64,000 nt of DNA from positions 124,001 through 188,000 of the forward strand of contig VNWV01000001.1 of NCBI GenBank assembly GCA_009801085.1. Direction: 5' to 3'. How positions within the stretch are numbered: position 1 is the first letter of the stretch; each line of letters starts with the position of its first letter. Source of the DNA: Lasiodiplodia sp. COLG20 (taxonomy: Eukaryota; Ascomycota; Dothideomycetes; Botryosphaeriales; Botryosphaeriaceae). The notes beneath the pieces are model-generated. The model saw only the letters and a list, made by a program, of their open reading frames with translations, searched no databases and was not told the origin of the DNA. The translations under genes were made by a program, and so were the position numbers. Below are positions 1 to 9,118 of the stretch, in pieces.

Positions 1-565
1 GATGATTATCGGCTTGGAAGATATAAGGCATGGATGTGTACTGCCTCGCCGGTTCCCAGAGGCCGAGACGGATGTTGCACATGGTGATGAAGGTGGAGAC
101 CAAGGCAGGCAAGTAGAGGCGGATGCCCCGGCGGAAGAGTGACGACGTCAAGGCCAAGTAGACATGTTCGTGCTGGTGCGGTCTCTGTCGCGCAAGTTTG
201 ATGGCTTTTGCTGAGGAGACATAGCCGCCAACGACAAAAAAGATCGAGACCATGACGTGGCCGGAGTAGATGAGCCGGAGTGGCGGCAACTGGATGATGC
301 GGCGGTTCGAAGGCCCATCTCCCCATCCATAATCAAGCCATCCATGATAGGTCCACAGCAGATGGCCGAAGAAGACAAATAGAGCTGCGGTCCCGCGGAG
401 CCCATCGAGGTAGGCCGTGCGCGCTGACTTGGCTGGCGGTCTGGTGGTTGGACGTGGGTTTGGTGAATCTGGCTGGGCAGGAAGAAATGATTGCAGGAAG
501 CTCGGTGTGCATGTCCAGAGCAATTTACTGGTCAGCCATGCAAAACTGCACGAGATGTCTTTCAT
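1..565 (-). CDS. Acyltransferase-3 family membrane protein, N-terminal part
   Basis: The reverse strand is open from an ATG at 565 to the window edge, about 188 codons. It starts MKDISCSFAWL, has a proline-rich linker (residues ~30-45), then TAYLDGLRGTAALFVFFGH, which is the signature start of the acyltransferase-3 (OafA/YrhL-like) domain: a conserved DGLRG followed by the first membrane helix and its histidine. A second hydrophobic segment (VMVSIFFVVGGYVSS) and a basic loop ending in FRRGIRLYLPAL follow, again typical. These proteins move acyl groups onto sugars or other small acceptors at a membrane; the substrate cannot be read here. The rest of the gene, including most of its helices, lies outside the window. 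No intron is needed in the visible part. Confidence 0.85.
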   Translation of the reverse strand, partial: MKDISCSFAWLTSKLLWTCTPSFLQSFLPAQPDSPNPRPTTRPPAKSARTAYLDGLRGTAALFVFFGHLLWTYHGWLDYGWGDGPSNRRIIQLPPLRLIYSGHVMVSIFFVVGGYVSSAKAIKLARQRPHQHEHVYLALTSSLFRRGIRLYLPALVSTFITMCNIRLGLWEPARQYTSMPYIFQADNH

Positions 566-890
566 TGTCAAGCGAACCGAGAGGACACACCAAAATATGC
601 GGACAACAGCTAGCGAAGGAAGCAAAAGCGAAGATTAAATGGACGTAGAATGGTTTAGGCGAACAAGGCAACCAAAGCGAGATTCCTTGCATCCCATTAA
701 TTCGCGAGCTTCCTTCTCGAAAAATCGGGACCAAGGAACATTTTTGGTAAACCATTCCAATGCCATAAGTTTTGCCGCATCGCAAACACATATTCTCCTG
801 ATGATCCTGATAATATGCGGAGGCTTTCAGCGAAGCCTCCTCCACTTTTGCAACATCTCAGTCCGAATCTTTGATTCAAACCACATCCCC

Positions 891-2384
891 ATGTCTGTTG
901 CTCAGTACAAGAGCATGAAAGTTCTCCGGCTCAACACATGGGTATTGATTCCCATCGGTGTTGGGCTCGTTATTCTGTGCGCGATTTGCACCCTCTCGCA
1001 GTCTTCTGTGTCACCATTGTTCGATCGACGCAAACACGAAATTTTGGAGCACAATTGGTCTGTCCTGGGAAAGAACTCGCCACTGGAGGGCCCTTCGCCA
1101 GGGTTCAAGAAGCCGGACGGATTGAAGGTTGTGGGTCTTGTCTTTTATGGACGAAGGGAGACTGTCTCAATATTGGACTGTTACTTGCAGGTGAGTAGAA
1201 CATCACGACAGCCCTCGGAAAACCAGCGCGGCTGATCATATTTCAACAGAGGAATCTCGCGATCAACGGTGGTTTTCTGGATGAAGTCGTTTTCATCACC
1301 CGCACGAATGACCTTGCAGACCTCCTATGGCTGGATGCCCGTGTCGCGGGTGTCCCACAATACCGACGACAAATGGTTTCCTTTGAGTACAAGGATTACT
1401 CGGGTGCGTATGACGAAATTGAGCCGGACGTTCTCTACATCAAGATAGACGATGATATCGTTTTCATCGAGGACACCGCCATTCCGTCCATCGTCGAGAC
1501 AAAGCTGGAGCATCCGGAATACTTCCTCGTCTCCGCCAACATGATCAACCAGTCGCCGCTTTCCTGGGTACACCGCCACCTGGGCGCTCTCATTCCATAC
1601 CTCCCCGAGCTTACCCCACCATTTCTCTCCCAAAATGTGAGCCAGTCTCAATGGCGCGCCTCGCAATTGCCAAACTGGGAGGCTCCGCCGGAGATGGGGC
1701 TGTTCGGGTGGATGCCGGATGACTTTTTCTCTCCGCCGTTTGAAGGGCACAGGTGGCTTCCACTTGCGCCTGGCACACAAGGATCTCCCTTGGTAGATCA
1801 CACTCCCGTGAAGTCAGTCCAGTACACTATCACCTCGATCAACTACGAGGACTTGCGTGGTTGGTGGTGGTGGCCGGCCGGCGCTCAGCTTCACTACAGC
1901 TTTCTTTCACGAATCGAGGACCGCTCTCTCTGGAAATATAAGTTCCGTACTTGGGATTTCGAGAACGAACGGCTTGGCATCCAGTTTATTGCAATTTGGG
2001 GATCGGATATCATTGCCAGCAAGCCTATTCCGGCCGATGACGAGTATCATCTAAGCATCCAGATGCCTCTCATTACAGGCAGACGTAAGTAAATTTCTCC
2101 CGTTGAGCTCTCATCACCACACTGTTCTTTGTCCCTGGTTCCGAAGCCATATGAAAAACAGTTGTGTTCTTTTCCCCCCTTTTCACTACGTTATCCAATG
2201 ACTAATGGCTCTTGACCGTCTAGATGCTGTCGTCGATGGTCGTGGTTTAGTTGCTCATTACTCTTACGGCGTGCAGTATGATGGGATGAGCAAGACGGAT
2301 ATCCTGAATCGGTATAGAGCGTTTGCAGATGAAAAAATCTGTGTTCACCGTAGCATTGATGATTTTATGGGATTCCAAGGATAA
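891..2384 (+). CDS. Type II membrane glycosyltransferase-like protein
   Basis: Three exons: 891-1190, 1250-2084, 2224-2384, giving 431 aa. The introns are 59 and 139 nt with GTGAGT/CAG and GTAAGT/TAG borders, and phases match. The ATG at 891 is preferred over in-frame upstream starts because it places a signal anchor (residues ~17-34, LIPIGVGLVILCAICTL) directly after a short basic tail, as in Golgi type II enzymes. The lumenal part holds VVGLVFYGRRETVSILDCYL and an acidic triad in YIKIDDDIVFI (D167-D169) that looks like a DxD nucleotide-sugar/metal site. The last exon ends in a conserved-looking HYSYGVQYDG segment. The set fits fungal glycosyltransferases of uncharacterised specificity; donor and acceptor are unknown. 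The nearest alternative is a conserved fungal protein of the same fold with no enzyme activity. Confidence 0.75.
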
Positions 2385-2917
2385 ATTCTTTCTGTATTTC
2401 ATGGAGTAATATGGTTCTTGTATAGACGGGAGTTTACTGCGATGGTGTGCATTAGAATGATAGCTTCATTGTATTTCTTTAAATTCTTTCTTTCAGTAGA
2501 AAATTAGGTACGAGAGCAGAAAATAATAACATGTCACAGCTGCCATGTTGATTGTTGCCAGCTTTGGGGGCGTCAGCCTCGGGATGGGCGGCCTTCAGAT
2601 TTCTCTCACGTTTCTCCATAATGACAGCGGAAGATGAAATCATCAGTGACCTGGAAGAAGGGACACATATTCACACAGTAGCCATCAATGAGAAACATAC
2701 CTGCACGGTACGGTTGGTAACACCCGTGTCCCTGGAATGTGCTCCGAAATATTGTCACAAAAAGGGGATGACGTGTCAACCCATCTGCGACTATCGTACC
2801 TTCTTGTCAGACGAGATGGGACTCGTTCATTTGGCGTTTGAAGGGTCTACTGCAATTAGACTACTGCACGCTTCGCCGATATTATTGTAAAAATTTACGA
2901 GGTAGGCCTTGAAGTGA
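2385..2917. other. Intergenic, no gene seen
   Basis: About 530 bases between the glycosyltransferase-like gene and the relic on the other strand. It holds the 3' flank of the former, with T-rich stretches. A 112-codon open frame at 2552-2890 lacks an ATG start and any recognisable feature. Confidence 0.5.
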
Positions 2918-3478
2918 TTAGTCTTCAGACTTGATGCATATGCATTCCTCCCCGTTCTCTTCTTCCATGGCAACAATCTCCTCCAAATCCCATTCATCGC
3001 CACTCGCATCGTACTCCATAAGGCCTACGATCTCAATCCCTTCATCGGTCGCGGTACTCTCCTCTTTTTTGAAGCCATCCTTGCTCATAAAATCACCGTC
3101 CTTGAACTGCCTTTGCTTCTTCACTCCACCAGCCCTCTTCACCCTGATCTCGCGCAAACTAAACGCAAACACAAAATCATCCGCATCCCGAAACCCCACC
3201 CTCGCCCTCCCATCCTCGCTCGCCTCGACCTGCGGCCCCGCCGCCACCGGCACCCCCATCGACGTCCCATCCACGCCCACACGCGCATCGAAGCTCCTTT
3301 CGCGCACCTACGACGTGAAGCCCCTCGCGCCGGACGCAATCTTGACCCCCGTAACCATGTGCACCTTCCACCTGAACATGTTGCCCGTGATGTAGCCCCT
3401 GACTGCCAGGTTGGTCAATCGTCCGACCTGGCTCAATCGCGCGCGCCCAAATGGACAGACGATTGACCACCCTGTATA
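2918..3478 (-). pseudogene. Relic of an unrecognised fungal gene, 3' part with an internal stop
   Basis: One frame on the reverse strand reads like protein from about 3478 to a stop at 2918. It begins YTGWSIVCPFGRARL, passes VRGYITGNMFRWKVHMVTG and KIASGARGFTS, meets a TAG at 3308-3310, and continues in the same frame as RERSFDARVGVDGTSMGV, GFRDADDFVFAFSLREIRV and an acidic tail ending CICIKSED. The text on both sides of the TAG is equally coherent, so the stop looks acquired. No ATG or splice site explains the 5' end. The local codon use favours C and G in third positions, as in neighbours. I do not recognise the family. Alternatively an unusual intron removes the stop and this is a live terminal exon. 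Confidence 0.45.
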
Positions 3479-3523
3479 GAATTAAATTTAGGGTTACATT
3501 CACACTAAGATTCCGGGAACCTG

Positions 3524-5852
3524 TCAGTTATAGTACCTACCCCACGATAGATATTCAAGCGCAAGCTCTTTGTCATCACTGAACGCAATCCTTCCCACCT
3601 CGCACTGCGGCTGGACGTCCTGGATCCTCACCCATTTATCTTTCTGCAACCTGGCCATCTCAGCGCCACCCATTCCGCTTCCGCACGCATCCATGTTTGA
3701 CACAAACGGCGTATCCCTCGTCAGTGCAGCGACGCTACCTAAGAAATCCGGCGCTTTGGTCCTTACGCGCAGCACTACCGTCGCGCACGCGCACGCCGCC
3801 ACTACCATCGTCGCAAAAACGTAAATGGTGAGCCACAACTTGGATATGGCGTAAACGGGTTCTTGCCACTCCGTCCACGTTCCGGTTGTGTTTGCGAAGA
3901 TCTCCTCGCAGTTGAGGCGGCAATCTCGCCGGTTGGTCAAATCGATCCCCAGGCCGTCGGTGCCTAGCGTCACTGTCGTGTTAAAGGATAGTCGTATGAC
4001 CGTGTTGAAAATGAGAGCTAGTCTTGCCTGGAACACACGCATTGGAATGTCTTCGTAAGAGAGCCGTGTAAAGGAAGTGGCTCTTCCGTCGCCGGCAGCT
4101 GGATCGCGCAAGTAGAGCTCCAAAGGCGTAAACACACTTGATCCCATTGACGGCAACAGGAAGGGTATTACTTTAGGCATCCACATAGGAGTCGTCATGC
4201 CCGCGCGGGAGAGGACGGTGTCGTTCGTGGTGAAAGGAGATCTAGGGTCGTGTCGTGCACGCGTGCTCTTGCACATGGTCTCGCTCTTGGTAGTGGTCCT
4301 CGAGCAGAAGATGTCGACTTCCACAAAGCTTGTGCTCAAGTTACATGTTGTTATGTTCCAGGCGGTGCCGAACACGAACCTGTTGTAAAGTGGGAAGTAG
4401 TCAGGAGGTACACCAGCGTATGTAACTTTGCCCGTGCTCTTGAGCATGTCCATCCATATCTTTGCCATACCAGTCTGCCCCATATTTTCCTTGGGCTCCA
4501 ATAGATAACGGGTAGAATTGACCATTTCGTTGCTAACGAGATCAGATGAATGATTGGGAAGCCACGTAGTCAAGTTTTCCCAGGGCGAGCACTTGGGGAA
4601 ACGGAATAACTATTAGTATCTCAGCCAATACAATCGAAAATAGAAACTTACCTCCAAAGTGGAATAAAATGTGGGAGCTATAAAGCTCATGTTCCCAGCC
4701 CTGTCAACCGGAATCCCACGGACCGGGATACCGATTAGTGACTCGTAAGGAGGAATTTCGTCGGTCGGTACGTCCACCCAGTCAGACAGATGGTCTTGGT
4801 CATACCCAGGCAGCATCTGTAACAGTGGAATCCTCGGGTTACCCCATACGTCTCTTTGTGAGGATCGTACAGCTTGCGTGGTGCCACCCAATCGCGCTAT
4901 GGCATCGTTGAATGAAGGACTCGTCCCATTACAAAGAATGGGCAGCGCGTTTAATGAGGTGAGTGCAGCACCAAATAACGCCTGTACTCTACTCAATGAC
5001 TGCCCGGCAAATGCTCCTGAAGTCCAAGGGGAGTGAGTTATCATGCTGACATTGCTGATTGGGTGATAGAGAAGAGGGTACGTAGCCGTTTGAGGATATT
5101 GCTGGAGGGTGATACTTCGAAGAACGGCCTGGCCACCCAGTGGGCTAAGGGACCAAAGAAGAAGTAAAAGGAACGTTGACAAACTCAGAATGCGTAGACT
5201 GAAGCTGCTTTTTACAGTGTTGCCGAGTGTCTGGCTACCCATGAGCATCTCTATCATCTGGATACTTCGTTAGCGGACCCTTCTCTACATTCCAATTTAC
5301 TGCTAATACTATATCTGCGAAGAGAACTTACCGCAACAGTGGTTCCTCTCTCTGCCCTATACAATGCAATCGACGCCAACATTGGACCAACGACGGCGGC
5401 AAACGCAATGGGCCACAAAGTAGATGCGACTTTGGTTGCTTGTGTTACGGCCCTGCCTAGGGAATACTCAGGTCTACCTCGAATAACACAGATGAAAGCC
5501 CCTAAGACTGAGGATGGTTAGCCGAGCAACTCCTTCCAGCGGGGAAGGCTTTGCGTACTCATGAGTGCGATGGGTGTTACGAGCAGGGCCACAAATTGCC
5601 ACAAGCGAAAGATTGGACGTCCAGAAGATTGTAGGAGCGTTTTGGACTTTTTCGGATCATGGGGGTCTTCTAACAGGTTTTGCTTCAACGATGCTTCTGA
5701 CTGACCTAATCTCGCAGTGTTAGCTTGAAGAAAAGGCTGTACTATAAGTCTTCGGCTAAACTACCTGCATGTGGGGCATGTAGATCTTCATCACCCGAAG
5801 TGGATTGCATTGTTAGTTCTGGAGGTACAGGTCGCAGTTCAGTGTACGACAT
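3524..5852 (-). CDS. Four-helix membrane glycoprotein of unknown function
   Basis: Five exons on the reverse strand: 5852-5765, 5705-5559, 5507-5332, 5257-4652, 4591-3524; 694 aa. Introns are 51-74 nt with good branch sites (e.g. TACTAAT before 4591). Intron 2 could also end 6 nt later, removing two residues. The protein starts MSYTELRPVPPELTM, then has helices near FRLWQFVALLVTPIALM, STLWPIAFAAVVGPMLASIAL and LSTFLLLLLWSLSPLGG. A large loop of about 390 residues follows, with many N-x-S/T sequons (NVSM, NGTS, NMSF, NLTT, NSTR, NDTV, NTTV, NTTGT) and cysteines, then a last helix (LWLTIYVFATMVVAACACATVVL) and a ~90-residue cytosolic tail. The layout matches large fungal membrane proteins of unknown role, probably glycosylated and cell-surface facing. 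Confidence 0.8.
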
Positions 5853-7435
5853 GGTTCGGGGATTGACTCTGTGAAACAGAAGCCTAGGCTGAAGCGGAGT
5901 TGATATTCTATCATTTGGGCATGCCCACCGCTAGTCTACTTATAAGCAAAGCTCGAGCTGAAGAGCGGGGTTTCTTAACGCTGCTGTGTAACCACACTTT
6001 CAGCCTCGTCCAACGCAGCCCATTCTCAAATATTCAAGAACATACATGCAATTCAGCGTGCTAGCAAAACAAAGGGAAGTAAAGATGAAGCGATGGCTTC
6101 GCGTTTGACCCGCCATTGTATCTGGATGGCAACCCCTCCCCGAGTGCTACGCTATTAAACGCCTCGCATTTTATCGGAATCGCAAAACGCAGCCTTGGGC
6201 GCTGTTGCAGAGAGGCAGCTCACCCACTTTTACGTGCTGGTCTTTCATTCGTCAGCCAAGAAGTAGGATTATTTTCGTTCCGGATCGTGGCTACAGCCTC
6301 GCATGTGAGCGCTCCATCGCCGCCTGAGAGGAATTCTGTAAGTGCGAGCAAAAATGACCGTACAAAGGGACCGACAGCTGAACACGAAATGCGAATATAG
6401 CGGTCATGGCGACAATGATGCACACCCCAGGGCAGAATCGAGAGCAAGTCTGAGGGACGGTTGCGCACTTGCGAAGGAACCTGAAAACAGATACAGGTAG
6501 TGCGGAGGCAACGTCTGAACAAAAATAAAGTGTTGTCAAACTTCCTTGCTTATGAGGGAGGCAGGAGGGGCGGCCTACACAACGGCCAACAAGAGATACG
6601 CCGAGGCAAAAACAAAACGTACAACAGCCGGGATTCCCCAATGGTCACCCACTTGAGTACTAATCGGCCGGTCCGCTGTGAATTGCGATTATAAACTATA
6701 AAGAAATAGAGTTTAAATAGATATAAATTAATAAAGTTTCTAAGCTAAAGAGAAACAAAAGAAGAATAAGTAAACTAAAGTAGTTAATATACTACCTAAA
6801 GTACTAACTAATAACTGAGAAAAAATAATTTCCCGTTATTTAGTACGTAATCTCTAGATGTCTACCGCTTACTGATTACCCGGAAGGTTGACCTAGAAGG
6901 TAGGGTCGTGACATCTATAAGCCCTACGGGAGGCAAACTACGTAGGTAGTATCTAGACGAGGTAAAATCAATCAACCAACCAACCAACCCACTTAGTCCT
7001 CATGCCACTCATCCAATACAGACAATACCATCTCCTTTTAATCACCCAATGCAATATTTTGTTTCGAAACGAAGAAAAGCGGACGCCGGGGGCTAGCCCG
7101 ATACTGTATGTACACTGATCGAGAAGGCTGAGCTATCGTAGGGCCTTAGGATAGAGGCCTAATGCCTATTCTTGCTTGAAACCCTGGTCGAATGACCGTC
7201 GGGAGCGGCTAGCGCTTATGCATCATAGGGCAATGACAACTGGATCATGTACGTCCACTCGCAAGCGACGATGCACCCCACCTCATTCGCGCAATCTTAT
7301 GCAGATGCAAAGAGGGGAAAGACGAGGCTGGGGCCGTGAAACCACGAGCCGCAGGAAAGAGAGTGCGGGCCTTCTCTTGTTTCCCATCTTTCACCAGTGG
7401 ATCATGACCCAAGGAGTGATACGCGTTGGGCTCAC
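5853..7435. other. Intergenic region with a TpA-rich patch
   Basis: About 1.6 kb separates two divergent genes. From 6670 to about 6870 the sequence is strongly AT-rich with many TA dinucleotides and few CA/TG, unlike the GC-rich flanks; this is what repeat-induced point mutation leaves. A (CAAC)-type run, AATCAATCAACCAACCAACC, lies near 6967. No gene is supported, but a partial 5S-like sequence sits at the edge of the patch and is listed separately. Confidence 0.55.
6618..6668 (-). ncRNA. Truncated 5S rRNA-like sequence (3' half)
   Basis: Read on the reverse strand, the sequence has TTAGTACTCAAGTGGGTGAC, then CATTGGGGAATCCCGGCTGT and TGTACG, running directly into TTTTGTTTTT. This is the order and spacing of the 3' half of fungal 5S rRNA: box C region, the GGGTGACC turn, GAATCCC and the closing GTTGTA, followed by a T-run that serves as a Pol III stop. 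The 5' half (the box A side) is not recognisable; instead the upstream side turns into AT-rich DNA. It is therefore a truncated or decayed copy, not a working 5S gene. Dispersed 5S copies and pseudogenes are usual in filamentous ascomycetes. Confidence 0.65.
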
Positions 7436-9118
7436 ATGCCCATTGCGAGCAGTCCGTCCAACCCGGATCGTATGCCTCTGATCAACGCTGCAGCTCGCGA
7501 GCCAGTAAATTCGCGCAGCACAAATGCAGACCTCGACACAGCCTCGCCGCTTACCTTCGTTGTTGAGAACGTGAATCGAACCCAAAACAACACCACGCAT
7601 ACGCCCACTTTTCCGCTCGCCCTTCCAGTGGAGACAACAGTGGGGGGGATTCCGGTTGTTGAAAACCTGCCGGGGCTATCAAATGAGCAGGAGGCTGGTG
7701 TCATCATCGGTTCCTTGCTTCTGCTCATCATCATCGGGATCCTCCTCTACTGCTGGATGCGTTATCGCAAAAGACGTGAGAATATACCATTGCTCGAGAT
7801 CCCATCACCGACCATATCACAATACAATATCCCAAATGGCAGCCAAGGTGCTCCCCCCAATATACCACATCTCTTTGCCGGAGAAGGTATTTCTGGGGAA
7901 CACATCGTCACCGGTCATGTCGTCGAGTCAACCACCGCTGAGCCAGCAGAAGTCCCACAGACTGAAGTTCCTGTAGAAGCCACTCCCCGAGAACAGGACA
8001 CTGATGCTCAGGCTTCACAAGGAGTGCATGTGCCGGCGGCACGGGACAACAATGGGTCTACTCCACAGGGGGCTTCTGAAGGGCCCGCATCTGAACAAGG
8101 ATGGCCGCATCAGGGTCCAAACATACAACATCCGGCCAGACAAGAGATAGAAACAGGGCAACAAGAAATGCAGCCACAGGTGGCGCATCAAACAGCGGAA
8201 CAGAATGTACCAGCCCAAGCTCCAGCGCAGCAGAGCTATCATAGACCAGCAGCGGGAAACGGTGACGCTGCCGAATACCGAGAGCCCGATAACCAGAAGT
8301 ATTCAAAGGCGCCACTACGAGGGATCCTTTCCCGTCGACATCGATGGTCCCGCAAAAGACCTGATCAACTACCAGAGGCTAGTACTTCGATGGCTCAAGT
8401 CAACCAAGCCCCTCAGCAACATTTTGCTCCTGCTACTCAGCATTATGTTCCCCCATCTGCCCCGGAGCCGCCACCGCCGCCTCAACAGCCGCCGCCCTCA
8501 CACACAATGCCGGGTCGACATGTTACTTTCCAGGACAATGGCGATATTCGATGGGAGACGGGGGGAGAAGGGGCCACCAACCAAGAGGAACCCCCCTTCT
8601 TCTTTCGCCTGAGGCCAAATTCGGATAATGTTTCTGAATTCCATCGACGTGGTGACGAGCAGGCTGCGAGATTCTTCAACGCAGCCCGGTCGAGGGACGG
8701 TCGGTTTGAAAAATATCGACGGGCCACATATCCTGCAGCTGATGCCCGGTCTGCGAGCGCTCATCCTCATCAGCCCGCCCCGTCTGTTCATCAGCCGCCC
8801 GCCACTGCTTCCACAGGGCGGCGTCAATCAAGGCAGATGCCAACAGCGCAATATCATGCCAGAGAGACCCCTCAAATGCGAGAGGCAGCCGAGACGCAAG
8901 GGATCGAGCAGGCTTGGCAACATGTGATGGATGAACAGGCTGCAGCTGACAATTTCTATGACTGGTATGACGGAGTTGCTTTTTACACAAATCAGATGGG
9001 ATGGCGTGCCACCTACATCGAGGGCATGCGCGAGCATCGTGCACAGCAAAGAGCACAGTCTTTGCGTGAAGCTGTCAGAGGTATATTAGCTTATTGCGAA
9101 GCACGCGTGCGACGTTGA
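7436..9118 (+). CDS. Single-pass membrane protein with low-complexity tail
   Basis: One exon, 560 aa from the first ATG in the frame (MPIASSPSNPDRMPL). Residues ~30-80 form a short outer part with NRT, NNTT sequons. A strong helix follows (~88-108, GVIIGSLLLLIIIGILLYC), then a basic stop-transfer MRYRKRRE. The long inner tail is rich in Pro, Gln, Ala and Glu, with a run of prolines near EPPPPPQQPPP. The last ~80 residues are ordered and charged (NFYDWYDGVAFYTNQMGW...). The plan resembles single-pass fungal surface or sensor proteins with a short ectodomain, but I recognise no domain. There is no signal peptide, so a type III (N-out) orientation is implied. A start at 7472 is also possible. 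Confidence 0.65.
   Translation: MPIASSPSNPDRMPLINAAAREPVNSRSTNADLDTASPLTFVVENVNRTQNNTTHTPTFPLALPVETTVGGIPVVENLPGLSNEQEAGVIIGSLLLLIIIGILLYCWMRYRKRRENIPLLEIPSPTISQYNIPNGSQGAPPNIPHLFAGEGISGEHIVTGHVVESTTAEPAEVPQTEVPVEATPREQDTDAQASQGVHVPAARDNNGSTPQGASEGPASEQGWPHQGPNIQHPARQEIETGQQEMQPQVAHQTAEQNVPAQAPAQQSYHRPAAGNGDAAEYREPDNQKYSKAPLRGILSRRHRWSRKRPDQLPEASTSMAQVNQAPQQHFAPATQHYVPPSAPEPPPPPQQPPPSHTMPGRHVTFQDNGDIRWETGGEGATNQEEPPFFFRLRPNSDNVSEFHRRGDEQAARFFNAARSRDGRFEKYRRATYPAADARSASAHPHQPAPSVHQPPATASTGRRQSRQMPTAQYHARETPQMREAAETQGIEQAWQHVMDEQAAADNFYDWYDGVAFYTNQMGWRATYIEGMREHRAQQRAQSLREAVRGILAYCEARVRR

Noticed and set aside
2552..2890. 112-codon plus-strand open frame
   Set aside because: It lacks an ATG start, shows no domain and lies in the 3' flank of the glycosyltransferase-like gene.
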